Shown here: piece after piece, positions 18,807 to 27,275 of the stretch
Layout: the number at the start of each line of letters is the position of its first letter
How positions within the stretch are numbered: position 1 is the stretch's first letter
From: Cyanobacteria bacterium SW_9_44_58
GTDB lineage: Bacteria > Cyanobacteriota > Cyanobacteriia > Cyanobacteriales > Rubidibacteraceae
Assembly (NCBI GenBank): GCA_003021905.1
Contig: PXPI01000096.1
Location: 1 to 35,326 of the forward strand
Direction: 5' to 3'
Length of the DNA stretch: 35,326 nt
Made by a program: the position numbers and the translations under genes
Notes under the pieces: model-generated
What the model was told of the DNA's origin: nothing
Database searches by the model: none
Seen by the model: the letters and a program-made list of their open reading frames with translations, nothing else

Positions 18807-19643
18807 TTACAGCACATCTGCAAAGGCAGGACGCAATCGCCGATAAACCCATAATCCTGCATAAAATACTAGCAGAGAGATAACCATTAATGTTGCCCAT
18901 TCCCCAGGATGATTCACTTCTCCGATGATAATTAAATCGCGATAGATTTGCGCGATCGCGGCAATGGGATTGACCCAGAACACTAAATCTCGCACTGCTG
19001 CCGGAACCACGTCTATGGGATAAACAATGGGGGTAAGATAAAACCACAGATTGAGAATGACTAATAGCGTTTGTGGGATATCTCGCAGAAACACGGTTAA
19101 CCCGGCTGTCAAATATCCCAATCCAGCGGTAAATAACAGCTGCGGCAGCCAGATCAATGGCAGTAAGGCTAAAGTTGCGTGTAGTGTACCAAGTTTCAAA
19201 GCAACAAAAGCAATTAGAAGGATTAATCCAAAAGCACTTTCCACTAAGGCAGAAAATACTGGTACTAATGGCAATAATGCTAGGGGAAAGACTACTTTTT
19301 TCACTAAATTGGTTTGGGCAACCACGGAATTAGCGGCTTGAGTTAGCCCGCTGGTAAAAGCAATCCAAGGCGATAAGCCGGCAAATAACCATAAACCGAA
19401 AACCAAACTGTTTTCTTCCGGCAAGCCTTTAAGACTAAGTTTTACTTTTAAAATGACAGAAAAAACATACGTATAAATTAATAGTTGAGAAAGTTGGTTA
19501 ATCACTGACCATAAATTGCCTAAAATTGATCCTTTATAGCGAGCTTCTAAGTCTCTTTTGACTAAAATCCGCAATAAATCAAATTGAAATAACCATTTTT
19601 CCCATCTAGAATTTTTAAGTTTTACTTTGGCATTCTTTTTCAT
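18807..19643 (-). CDS. ABC-2 type permease, Wzm type, polysaccharide export
   Basis: The 278-residue integral membrane protein has about six hydrophobic spans and the ABC-2 pattern of polysaccharide exporters. An N-terminal amphipathic region (LVKRDLEARYKGSILGNLWSV) precedes the first span, and LRDIPQTLLVILNLWFYLTPIVYP appears in the second half. It forms the channel for a lipid-linked glycan with the Wzt-like ATPase encoded 28 bp downstream. It is the first gene of the minus-strand operon and is divergent from a glycosyltransferase gene with only 69 bp between starts. Promoters for both directions must lie in that AT-rich gap. Length and topology agree with the family. Confidence 0.9.
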   Translation of the reverse strand: MKKNAKVKLKNSRWEKWLFQFDLLRILVKRDLEARYKGSILGNLWSVINQLSQLLIYTYVFSVILKVKLSLKGLPEENSLVFGLWLFAGLSPWIAFTSGLTQAANSVVAQTNLVKKVVFPLALLPLVPVFSALVESAFGLILLIAFVALKLGTLHATLALLPLIWLPQLLFTAGLGYLTAGLTVFLRDIPQTLLVILNLWFYLTPIVYPIDVVPAAVRDLVFWVNPIAAIAQIYRDLIIIGEVNHPGEWATLMVISLLVFYAGLWVYRRLRPAFADVL

Positions 19644-19712
19644 AAAATAATACTGATACAGCGTTAGAATGACTGAGTTTAATTAGATCAAGATAAATTT
19701 AGCGTTTTTTAT

Positions 19713-20579
19713 ATGATTTATTTTTTAGTGGTGAATTATCAATCTTTTGCTTTGGTCAGTCAGTTGATTAATCGTAAGGCTGCGGAGGCGCGATCGCGCT
19801 GGGTAATTGTTAATAATGATCCACCTGAAAAGGAGGCATTAAAAAACATTGAAACAGAAAATATCCACTTGATTGAAGCGGGGAAAAATTTGGGATTTGG
19901 TTGTGCCTGCAATCTGGGATTATCTTGGATTTATCAACAAGATTGTCAAGCTTTAGTTTGGTTGATTAATCCCGATACGATATTTGATTCTCCAATGATT
20001 AAAGAAGCGTTAACTTTTATTGAGAACTATCCTGAAATATCGATTCTAGGAACAGTCATTTATTCAACTGATTATGAAATTTGGTTTGGCGGCGGCACCT
20101 TTAATTCAGTTCAGGGAAAAATCACCTCCGAAAACTTATTGTCTTTTAATGCTAAAGCATCTTATGTAACATGTGATTGGGTAAGCGGTTGCAGTATGAT
20201 GATTAATTTAAACCATTTTTCAGAATGCCCTCAATTTGATCCGCATTACTTCCTCTATTATGAAGATTTTGACTTTTGTCAACGCTATCAACGTCAAGGT
20301 CATCTGGTTGCAGTCACTAACGAAATCTCAATTGTTCATCAAGTTTCGGCAGTGACGAATCGGAATCTCAAACAGAAATTCTATCACAGCAGTTATAGTT
20401 ACCTATTAACCTTAGAAAAATATACCAATCAAATAGTTTTCTCCCTTCGTTTAACGCGTTTACTCACTTATGCCCTGATTCTGTTGCCGATCAAACCCGC
20501 GATCGCGCTTGGTAAAATAACAGGGGCATGGCACTATTTCCAAAAACGATTATTTGGTGTTACCTCCTGTTCTCATTAA
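19713..20579 (+). CDS. GT2 family glycosyltransferase (rhamnosyltransferase-like)
   Basis: The 288-residue protein is a GT-A-fold inverting glycosyltransferase. It has the opening FLVVNYQS, the diphosphate-binding block GKNLGFGCACNLGLSW, a DxD-like WLINPDTIF and the late YYEDFDFCQR motif, which carries the likely catalytic base. This arrangement resembles WbbL/rhamnosyltransferase-type enzymes, although the sugar cannot be assigned. A hydrophobic stretch near the C-terminus (LLTYALILLPIKPAIALG) may attach it to the membrane. It is divergent from the export permease gene and overlaps the following GT4 gene by 26 bp, so the pair is probably translated together. Confidence 0.87.
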   Translation: MIYFLVVNYQSFALVSQLINRKAAEARSRWVIVNNDPPEKEALKNIETENIHLIEAGKNLGFGCACNLGLSWIYQQDCQALVWLINPDTIFDSPMIKEALTFIENYPEISILGTVIYSTDYEIWFGGGTFNSVQGKITSENLLSFNAKASYVTCDWVSGCSMMINLNHFSECPQFDPHYFLYYEDFDFCQRYQRQGHLVAVTNEISIVHQVSAVTNRNLKQKFYHSSYSYLLTLEKYTNQIVFSLRLTRLLTYALILLPIKPAIALGKITGAWHYFQKRLFGVTSCSH

Positions 20580-21630
20580 CGGTTCCTTTTTAATCCCCCA
20601 ACCCACCGGAATATCCGCTTATACTCTCAATCTGCTGCCCAGTTTATCTTCTCTAAAGCCAACCCTTCTCACTTCCCAGCCCATTCCGCCTTATCATTGC
20701 TATCAAATTCGGGATCGATTAAATCCTGATTATGGAACGATCGCGCACTTCCGGCGTTTACTTTGGACGCAGCAACAACTGCCAAAAATTTACCAGAGGT
20801 TAAAGGCACAATTGCTGTTTTCGCCAATTCCAGAAGCCCCTCTCTATTCTCAATGCCGGTATATTGTCACGGTTCATGATTTGATTCCCCTGCGTTACCC
20901 AAAACGGTTTTCCCCGCTAATCCCTTATTTTCGTTTCTATGTTCCGCAAGTTTTACACCAAGCCCAACATATTATTTGCAACTCCCAAGCCACTGCCGAT
21001 GATATAATCCATTTTTGGCAGATTCCAGCCCATAAAATAACACCGATTCCCTTAGGATATAACCAAACGCTTTTTTATCCTTCCTCCCAGCAACGGGACG
21101 GTCAATATTTTCTGCATATTGGACGGCCGGATCCCCATAAAAATGTGGGACGATTAATTGACGCCTTTGCCCAAATTCCAGACACTAACTATCAGCTTTG
21201 GTTGATTGGTCCGCCGGATTCCCGTTATACACCGAAATTGCAACAAAAGGCAACAGAGTTGGGACTGCGCGATCGCGTTCATTTTCTAAATTATATTTCT
21301 CATTCTCAATTGCCCGAGATTATCCGAGGGGCAACCGCCCTAGTTTTTCCTAGTCTCTGGGAAGGCTTTGGTTTACCGGTTTTAGAAGCCATGGGTTGCG
21401 GGACGCCAGTCATTACTTCCAATTGTGCCTCCCTGCCGGAAGTTGCTGGCGATGCTGCTATTCTAGTTAATCCGACCAATACTGAAGAAATGGCAAATGC
21501 TATGATAACCCTTGCCAACAATTCTGATTTGCGACAAAAATTACGGGAGTGGGGATTAAAACGAGCATCTCAATTTAGCTGGGAAAAGACGGGAAGCGCA
21601 ACAGTAAAGATTCTCAAACAGTTTTTATAG
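20554..21630 (+). CDS. GT4 family glycosyltransferase
   Basis: The 358-residue GT-B enzyme contains the family's donor-binding half, with GRPDPHKNVGRLIDAF, LIGPPDSRYTPKL and the E-x7-E motif WEGFGLPVLEAMGCGTPVI followed by SLPEVAGDAA. The N-terminal acceptor half has LINGSFLIPQPTGIS and YIVTVHDLIPLRYP. Translation must begin inside the previous gene: TTG at 20554 or GTG at 20557 fits the family's usual start just before LINGSF, and no ATG lies near. It resembles mannosyltransferases of the WbaZ/MtfB kind, though specificity is uncertain. Together with the GT2 gene it forms the plus-strand arm of the polysaccharide locus. Confidence 0.87.
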   Translation: MVLPPVLINGSFLIPQPTGISAYTLNLLPSLSSLKPTLLTSQPIPPYHCYQIRDRLNPDYGTIAHFRRLLWTQQQLPKIYQRLKAQLLFSPIPEAPLYSQCRYIVTVHDLIPLRYPKRFSPLIPYFRFYVPQVLHQAQHIICNSQATADDIIHFWQIPAHKITPIPLGYNQTLFYPSSQQRDGQYFLHIGRPDPHKNVGRLIDAFAQIPDTNYQLWLIGPPDSRYTPKLQQKATELGLRDRVHFLNYISHSQLPEIIRGATALVFPSLWEGFGLPVLEAMGCGTPVITSNCASLPEVAGDAAILVNPTNTEEMANAMITLANNSDLRQKLREWGLKRASQFSWEKTGSATVKILKQFL

Positions 21631-21684
21631 TAGAATTTGGCAAGTATAAAACATAATAAACAGGTTGCTCCTTAAAATTAACAA

Positions 21685-22137
21685 ATGCTGGTGTCGCGTT
21701 GGAACATTCCCCTTTTTTTCGGAACATTATTGCTGTTAATGGCAAGCCAAATTACACCAATTAACGCTGAGTCCTCTCTATACAATCCCGTTATTCTTCC
21801 TATTAATCGCTCAATCAGCGATGAATTGTCTGCCCAAGATATCCCTACCGGCGAAGGGGGGGTTGCCCGAGACTATCAAGTCAAACTGGAAAAAGGGAAT
21901 CAAATTTCCATTGATGTCAAATCAGAAGACTTTGACAGTATTGTTCTTCTCATTGCCTCTGATGGAACAACAGTAGCGGAAAATGACGATGGCCCCGAGG
22001 GAACCACAAATTCTCTATTGTTTACTCGTATAACCGAGTCAGGGCGTTATATTATTCGGGTGCGTGCCTTTGGGAAAACAGGCGGCGGAGAATTTACGCT
22101 AAAGCTTACCCGGTTACAACCTGTCGAAGACAATTAG
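21685..22137 (+). CDS. Secreted protein with PPC-like beta domain
   Basis: The 150-residue protein has a clear signal peptide: a basic start MLVSRWN, a hydrophobic core [11 protein letters not shown] and a probable cut after INA near residue 28. The mature part looks like one pre-peptidase C-terminal (PPC) domain, with [23 protein letters not shown], then a central [14 protein letters not shown] and a final [15 protein letters not shown] domains are beta sandwiches often carried by secreted hydrolases, but here no catalytic domain is attached. It should be periplasmic or extracellular. surE starts 10 bp later, so the two may share a transcript, though no functional tie is obvious. Confidence 0.8.
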   Translation: MLVSRWNIPLFFGTLLLLMASQITPINAESSLYNPVILPINRSISDELSAQDIPTGEGGVARDYQVKLEKGNQISIDVKSEDFDSIVLLIASDGTTVAENDDGPEGTTNSLLFTRITESGRYIIRVRAFGKTGGGEFTLKLTRLQPVEDN

Positions 22138-22147
22138 AAGCAAGTTT

Positions 22148-22951
22148 ATGACAAAACTGTTGATTAGCAATGATGATGGCATTTTTGCCTTGGGCATCCG
22201 CAGCTTAGCCAACACCCTCGCAGAAAAGGGATATGATGTTACTGTGGTCTGCCCCGATCGCGAACGTTCCGCTGCCGGCCATGGCTTAACCCTGCATCAT
22301 CCCATTCGCGCCGATACCGTTGATGATATCTTCCATCCCAACGTTACCGCTTGGTCTTGTTCAGGAACGCCTTCCGATTGCGTCAAATTTGCCTTAAGCG
22401 CCATTTTAGACGGGCCTCCCGATATGGTTCTCTCGGGAATTAATCATGGATCCAATTTGGGCACCGATATTCTCTATTCGGGAACGGTTTCGGCGGCGAT
22501 GGAAGGAACCATTGATGGCATTCCGAGCCTCGCTTTTAGTTTAGCAAGCTATACCGCAACTGATTTTTCAACAGCGGCGCAAGTGGCTAATCAACTCTTA
22601 GCAAAGTTGCCGCCAATTCCCAAGGGAACCCTTCTTAATGTCAATATTCCCCCTGTTGCCAAGGAGGAAATCGCGGGCATTCAGCTAACTCGCCAAGGGT
22701 TGCGGCGCTACATTGAACAGTTTGAGAAACGCTTTGATCCCCGAGGAAAAAGTTATTACTGGCTAGCGGGAGAAGTCATTGAGGATATTCCCCAACCCGA
22801 AGCCAAACATCTTCCTGGTGATGTTCCCACCGATGTGGAAGCAATACGCCAAAATTATGTCACCATTACGCCTCTTGAGTTTGATTTAACCAATGCCCAA
22901 AGTTTTCTTTCCTTACAACAGGAAGGCATGGAAGGATTGTTTGATGCTTGA
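22148..22951 (+). CDS. surE: 5'-nucleotidase SurE
   Basis: The 267-residue protein matches SurE, a metal-dependent phosphatase of nucleoside 5'- and 3'-monophosphates that works in the cytoplasm, often in stress or stationary phase. Metal ligands are visible: D9 and D10 in LISNDDG, S41 in ERSAAGHG and N99 in SGINHGSN. The [10 protein letters not shown] block and the [16 protein letters not shown] tail are also conserved. The ATG at 22148 puts the NDDG motif at its usual place near residue 8. It follows the PPC-domain gene by 10 bp and is convergent with a serine hydrolase gene. Identification is firm. Confidence 0.95.
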   Translation: MTKLLISNDDGIFALGIRSLANTLAEKGYDVTVVCPDRERSAAGHGLTLHHPIRADTVDDIFHPNVTAWSCSGTPSDCVKFALSAILDGPPDMVLSGINHGSNLGTDILYSGTVSAAMEGTIDGIPSLAFSLASYTATDFSTAAQVANQLLAKLPPIPKGTLLNVNIPPVAKEEIAGIQLTRQGLRRYIEQFEKRFDPRGKSYYWLAGEVIEDIPQPEAKHLPGDVPTDVEAIRQNYVTITPLEFDLTNAQSFLSLQQEGMEGLFDA

Positions 22952-23062
22952 GATGGAGAAATCAGCTTGGAAAATATCACAACACCTGGCTCGTTATTTC
23001 TTTGCTATGTTATAGCTTATCTCTAGCCAGATCAACCGCCATATTGCTACCTTGCCAAAAAA

Positions 23063-23950
23063 TTAAGGCGATAGGCTTCTCACTGCTTCTAGAACATTCT
23101 CAGAAATGAAGGGTAATAATTTGCGATCTTGTGGCGATGGCGGACGTTGCGTAAAGACAACAAGAAGATAGGGAGGGGAACTGGGGAGTTCAATATAAGC
23201 ACTGTCATGGCGAACTTGACTCGTCCAACCGGCTTTCGACCAGAGTTTGGCTTCAATGGGCAGTGCCTCTCCCAAGAAACCGGTAATTTGATTTTCTTCC
23301 TCTAAATTAGACGTCACATTAGCGAGAGGACGGGAGAGCAACTCCATCATAAACCGAGATTTTTCCGCAGAGACTGCATTCCCCGTGACAATCGTGTGCC
23401 AGAGTCGCGCTAGGGCATTGGTAGTGAGTCGATTCCGATTTTCCAAAAATTCTCCCACAAAGGTTCGTTCTCGCCCGTAGGGGCCATCTCCCCAAGTTTT
23501 TTGATTGACATTAATCGGTTCCAACTCTTCCCAACGGAAGGATTGGAAAAAGCGATTAACGAGATTCCGTTGCGACTTCCAGGTTAGAAAAGCATTGCGA
23601 GATAAATCCGGGCCGCTTGTAGTACCGGTTAAAACGTCCACAACTAAACCGGTGGCATCATTGCTCGAATCAACGATCATATCTCTCACCGCGCGATCTA
23701 GCTCGGAAGATGGGGCAATCATTTCCCGTTGCAACCATTCCTGAACGGCTACTAAATAAAATAATTTCACCATACTGGCAGGATAAAAAATTTGTCCCCC
23801 TCGATAGTGAAATCCTCGCAACTGGGAATCATAAACTAGCCAAGTTAAAGCAATGCGATTTTTATTTAAATCGGGAAACGTTTGCCAAACGCGCTCCAGA
23901 ATTTGCCAAGCAAGTTGTCTGAGCTGTGTATCTTCTTGATAAAATACCAT
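23063..23950 (-). CDS. Class A beta-lactamase-like serine hydrolase
   Basis: The 295-residue protein has the active-site series of the beta-lactamase/penicillin-binding superfamily. The SxxK motif is S59-M-V-K62 in YPASMVKLFYL, and the SxN motif is S95-S-N97 in VDSSND. KAG at 239-241 stands where KTG is usual. I do not find the omega-loop ExxLN of true class A enzymes. No signal peptide is visible at the N-terminus (MVFYQEDTQLRQLAWQ), unusual for an enzyme acting on cell-wall peptides, so the protein may be cytoplasmic. A role in peptidoglycan recycling or ester/peptide hydrolysis is more likely than resistance. It lies between surE (convergent) and psaD (same strand, upstream). Confidence 0.8.
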   Translation of the reverse strand: MVFYQEDTQLRQLAWQILERVWQTFPDLNKNRIALTWLVYDSQLRGFHYRGGQIFYPASMVKLFYLVAVQEWLQREMIAPSSELDRAVRDMIVDSSNDATGLVVDVLTGTTSGPDLSRNAFLTWKSQRNLVNRFFQSFRWEELEPINVNQKTWGDGPYGRERTFVGEFLENRNRLTTNALARLWHTIVTGNAVSAEKSRFMMELLSRPLANVTSNLEEENQITGFLGEALPIEAKLWSKAGWTSQVRHDSAYIELPSSPPYLLVVFTQRPPSPQDRKLLPFISENVLEAVRSLSP

Positions 23951-24003
23951 GTTTCAATCGGCTAGAAACGGGAGAGAAGAAAACCAATTACCATTAGCGA
24001 TCA

Positions 24004-24040
24004 AGAGACTCCCCAAACCGATTAGGGCAGGGGAATCTCT
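24004..24040 (-). terminator. Long-stem hairpin downstream of psaD
   Basis: AGAGACTCCCC (24004-24014) pairs with GGGGAATCTCT (24030-24040) over 11 bp, with one G-U pair in the psaD transcript, around a 15-nt loop. It begins 24 bp past the psaD stop. No strong U-run follows, so it may stabilise the 3' end of an abundant mRNA as much as end it. Confidence 0.6.
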
Positions 24041-24064
24041 CCAGATTAACTCATTTTAATTAAC

Positions 24065-24493
24065 TTAAACTTCGTAAGGCTCTTTGCCGGAGAATTTAAC
24101 CGTTGCAGGATCAGGATTATTCCCAATCTGACGGTCAATTTTGCCCACATAAGGACGGCCTTCGTTAACATTTTCAGGGAAGACCCCATCTTTGGGATGG
24201 AGATATTCTGTTTCCCCATTGGGGTAAATGCGATAAATTTTAAAGTCCTCAATTTTGGGCTTAAATTTACTGCGAAGTTGGGCTCCTAAAGCGAGACACT
24301 GCTCTTTGCGCGCAAAATAAAAAACATTTTGTCCTTCCCGCATAATCGCAGCGCCGCCAGTGGGCATTTCAAACACTTGTTCTTTTGGGCTTGTCCAAGT
24401 AATGCCGTATTTTTCTTCGGTTTCGGCAGCGGTTAATAAACCGCCGGTGCTGCCGCCAAATATAGGAGTTTGTCCAGAAAGTGTTTCATTCAT
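24065..24493 (-). CDS. psaD: Photosystem I reaction center subunit II (PsaD)
   Basis: The 142-residue protein is the stromal-side PSI subunit that docks ferredoxin and helps fix PsaC. The sequence is almost the family consensus: [56 protein letters not shown] and [20 protein letters not shown]. The frame is open further upstream to 24568, but homologues start at M-x-E-T/L-LSGQTP, so ATG at 24493 is chosen; the extra 25 codons have no resemblance to PsaD. The promoter is presumably in the 113-bp gap shared with the divergent flavoprotein gene, where TTGACA occurs on the minus strand at 24563-24568. High expression is expected. Confidence 0.96.
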   Translation of the reverse strand: MNETLSGQTPIFGGSTGGLLTAAETEEKYGITWTSPKEQVFEMPTGGAAIMREGQNVFYFARKEQCLALGAQLRSKFKPKIEDFKIYRIYPNGETEYLHPKDGVFPENVNEGRPYVGKIDRQIGNNPDPATVKFSGKEPYEV

Positions 24494-24606
24494 AGTCAAT
24501 TTTCTAAAATAGGGACATTTATTGGGAATCCTATCACTGTAATGGCGCGCCTTTAGTGTTTTTGTCAAGAACTGTTACAATTTGCTGAGTTTAACAAATC
24601 GCTTTT

Positions 24607-25707
24607 ATGAAACCGATTTCACGAGAAAAGCAAAATCAAACCGCTTTGTTATCTAATCTCAAAAATTTTCTGCAAACGGAAATTGCTCCACAAGCAAACC
24701 TCCTAGATGAAGATACCAATGCTCTCGATCGCGCCCTACGGCAACTGAATCAATTTGGCTTGTTCGGTTTACGCATCCCGGAATTTTATGGCGGACTAGA
24801 AGCAAATTTAGTAACGTTTCGCCGTCTGCAAATGCTAATGCCTCGTTATTCGGGGGCATTGGCCTTTCTCCAAACCCAACACCAAAGTGCTGCTTCTCTC
24901 ATCGCCAGCAGTGACAATACCACGGTCAAAAATCGCTTTCTGCCCAAAATGGCAAGGGGAGAAATCCTAGTTGGTGTGGGGTTTTCTCAACTGCGACGGA
25001 CTCACCAACCGCCACTGATTGCCAAGCCGGTAACAGGCGGTTATCAACTCCAAGGCAATGTTCCTTGGATTACCGGGTATGGCTTTTTCCAATCCTTCAT
25101 TATTGGCGCTGCCCTTCCCGATGGGGAAGCCCTCTATGGCATCGCCCCGTTTACCCCCACGCAACAACAGGAAAGGGGCAACATTGACTTTGCCGCGCCG
25201 CTAGACTTAGCTGTCATGAACGCTGCCAATACTGTTGCTGCAACGGTGGACAACTGGTTTTTAAGCGACTCGGAGGTTTTATTTATTAAACCCGGTGAGG
25301 CGATTCATCGCAGCGATCAAAAAAATGTTCTCCATCATGGCTTTTATGCATTGGGCTGTGCCAGAGCGGGATTGGATATTTTGGAAACAGCAGCCCAGAA
25401 GAAAAACTTAATCTTTCTTGAGGAAAGTTATCAAACGCTAGAACAACAACATCGTTCCCTGTCTAACGCCATGTTTGATGCTCTTCCTCCCACAGACACC
25501 TCTTTTGAGTATCGTCTAAAACTGCGGGCGCAAGCCATTCATCTGGCGCAACGCTGTGCTCATGCCGGGGTCATTGCCTCCAGCGGCGCTGCCAATACCC
25601 GTAGTCACCCAGCGCAACGGGTTTATCGCGAGGCGTTGCTGTTTTCAGTTGCCGGACAAACCAAGGCAGTCATGGAAGCGAGTTTAAAGCAAGTTAACAA
25701 TGTCTAA
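24607..25707 (+). CDS. Acyl-CoA dehydrogenase-like flavoprotein
   Basis: The 366-residue protein has the acyl-CoA dehydrogenase layout: a helical N domain (about 1-110; LFGLRIPEFYGGLEA), a beta middle domain (about 115-225; VGVGFSQL, YQLQGNVPWITGYG) and a helical C domain (about 240-366). FAD binding is expected. By my alignment the catalytic glutamate of the usual Y-E-G-T motif is not present: the matching stretch reads FSVAGQT. A base elsewhere, as in isovaleryl-type enzymes, or a monooxygenase-like use of the fold, are both possible. Substrate is unknown; cyanobacteria usually lack a full beta-oxidation pathway. It is divergent from psaD and overlaps the broken pfkB gene by 8 bp. Confidence 0.78.
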   Translation: MKPISREKQNQTALLSNLKNFLQTEIAPQANLLDEDTNALDRALRQLNQFGLFGLRIPEFYGGLEANLVTFRRLQMLMPRYSGALAFLQTQHQSAASLIASSDNTTVKNRFLPKMARGEILVGVGFSQLRRTHQPPLIAKPVTGGYQLQGNVPWITGYGFFQSFIIGAALPDGEALYGIAPFTPTQQQERGNIDFAAPLDLAVMNAANTVAATVDNWFLSDSEVLFIKPGEAIHRSDQKNVLHHGFYALGCARAGLDILETAAQKKNLIFLEESYQTLEQQHRSLSNAMFDALPPTDTSFEYRLKLRAQAIHLAQRCAHAGVIASSGAANTRSHPAQRVYREALLFSVAGQTKAVMEASLKQVNNV

Positions 25708-26067
25708 ACGGGGATTATTTGTGGGCATTACGACCCTAGATTTAATTTATTTAGCTCCTTATCTACCGCAAGCCAATGAAAAACTAACTGCAGTGGATAG
25801 CGCCATTTCTGCCGGGGGACCTGCCACCAATGCCAGTGTGGCGTTTAGTTATTTCGGGAATCACGCTCGGCTTTTATCGGTGATTGGACAACACCCGATT
25901 ACCGGTTTAATCACCGCTGATTTGAATCAATTTGCCATTGAACATCAAGATTTACAACCCCCGTGGTCAGAAAGTCCCCCTACTTCCTCCAAGCCCTGAG
26001 CGCAGCCGGGGAAATTGCGACAAAAGCCTGTCAGTCTTTTGGCACCAGAAATTGGATGAATTTCTAA
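25700..26067 (+). pseudogene. PfkB-family carbohydrate kinase gene with internal deletion
   Basis: The first 90 or so codons are a normal PfkB N-terminus: GLFVGITTLDLIYLAPYLP, then the substrate-site motif SAGGPATNASVAFSYFG and LLSVIGQHPITGLI. The frame stops at TGA 25997-25999. In the -1 frame, directly at that point, the sequence reads as a PfkB C-terminus (LSAAGEIATKACQSFGTRNW) and ends at TAA 26065-26067. About 190 central residues of a usual 300-residue kinase are therefore missing, including the GAGD catalytic motif, and the ends are joined out of frame near 25985-25996. The start overlaps the flavoprotein stop, so the pair was once a translationally coupled unit. It is almost certainly non-functional. 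Confidence 0.82.
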
Positions 26068-26078
26068 GGTCTAGGGAA

Positions 26079-27218
26079 CTACATCATTTGCATTGACTTC
26101 CGTCGCACTGCTTGCTGATAAAGTTCTTCCAAATGAGAAATATTGCAGTTGAGGGTATAACGCTCTAAAACTCTCGCTCGCGCCTTTTTTCCCAATACTC
26201 GGGTTAATTCGGGATGATCTTTGAGTAAAGGCAATAGGGTTTTTAATTGCGTAGTAACGCGGTTAGTATTTAAAATTACGCCCGCCCCATCTTCTAAAAC
26301 TTCCCCATCAGCCCCGGCATCAGTGGCGACACAAGCCACTCCGCAAGCCATCCCTTCTAACAGAGAGATAGATAACCCTTCCACCAGAGAAGGAAGAATA
26401 AATACATCTGCCGCGCGCAGAATGTTGATTCGTTTTCGTTCATCAGGAATGAAGCCTAACCAAATGACGCCATGATTTTCGTTATAAAACGGTTTCAGGG
26501 AATTCACGAGCGGCCCATCGCCAACAATGGCTAATTTAGACTCGTCGCCCAAGCCACAAGCTTTCCAAGCCTGAAGCAGCGATTCAACATTTTTTTCGGC
26601 AGAAACTCGTCCTTGATAAACAAATAGCCGTTCTGCCCCAAATTGCGATTTTAAGTCGGATTTGGCAGGACAATATTTGGTTTCATCAACGCCATTGGGA
26701 ATAACCGCTAATTTTTTTTCCGGTACTCCAAGACGCCTTAATAAGTCCCGTTGAATGCGGGAAAAGATAATTACCCCGTCATAATGGGCTAAAAACGGCG
26801 CATAAAGTTGATAAGTCAGAAATTGCGTACTGGATTTCAGATTGCGAAGTTTACTGTCAAAGGGAGGATGAAAAGTCGCTACTAAAGGAATGTTCAGTTC
26901 TCGGCAAATTTCAGGAAGACGAAAGTCCAAAGGCGACAGCGTTAGAGAAGCATGAACAATGTCCGGTTGCAACTCCTGCAACGAGCGCCGTAAGATATTT
27001 GTTGAACCTAAGGAGGGAATGGTGTAAACCTGAGATTTATAAATAAACGGCAACAGCACTTCTTGACAATGGGGCCAATGGTCCGATTCTGCTTCTTCTT
27101 GGGCAAAATGGAGAAAACTAACTTCATACCCTCGCTCTAATAAGGCGCTAGTAATATTGCGGTTGTAGGTGACATTCCCACAAAACGGTGATTTTTTTCC
27201 CAACCAGGCGATATGCAT
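26079..27218 (-). CDS. GT4 family glycosyltransferase
   Basis: The 379-residue GT-B enzyme has the N-terminal half HIAWLGKKSPFCGNVTYNRN, HASLTLSPLDFRLPEICR and VATFHPP. The donor half has IPNGVDETKYCPAKSDLK, VYQGRVSAEKNVESLLQAW and the E-x7-E block LVEGLSISLLEGMACGVACV. No signal peptide or membrane span is seen. It resembles retaining hexosyltransferases acting on lipids or exopolysaccharide. The stop lies 11 bp from the end of the pfkB remnant, convergent with it. It is 4.5 kb away from the main polysaccharide locus, so a shared pathway is possible but not shown. Confidence 0.85.
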   Translation of the reverse strand: MHIAWLGKKSPFCGNVTYNRNITSALLERGYEVSFLHFAQEEAESDHWPHCQEVLLPFIYKSQVYTIPSLGSTNILRRSLQELQPDIVHASLTLSPLDFRLPEICRELNIPLVATFHPPFDSKLRNLKSSTQFLTYQLYAPFLAHYDGVIIFSRIQRDLLRRLGVPEKKLAVIPNGVDETKYCPAKSDLKSQFGAERLFVYQGRVSAEKNVESLLQAWKACGLGDESKLAIVGDGPLVNSLKPFYNENHGVIWLGFIPDERKRINILRAADVFILPSLVEGLSISLLEGMACGVACVATDAGADGEVLEDGAGVILNTNRVTTQLKTLLPLLKDHPELTRVLGKKARARVLERYTLNCNISHLEELYQQAVRRKSMQMM

Positions 27219-27275
27219 GCAACTGAAACTTGCGACAAACAGAAAATTGGATTGCTGGAGGCGAGTATCAAGACG

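Noticed and set aside
18775-19047. 90-codon frame overlapping the 3' end of the Wzm-like gene
   Set aside because: The product is Ser/Arg/Cys-rich with no hydrophobic pattern, typical of an off-frame reading of a real gene.
24494-24568. 25-residue N-terminal extension of psaD
   Set aside because: The extension is unlike any PsaD and occupies the likely promoter/leader; homologues begin at the Met of 24493.
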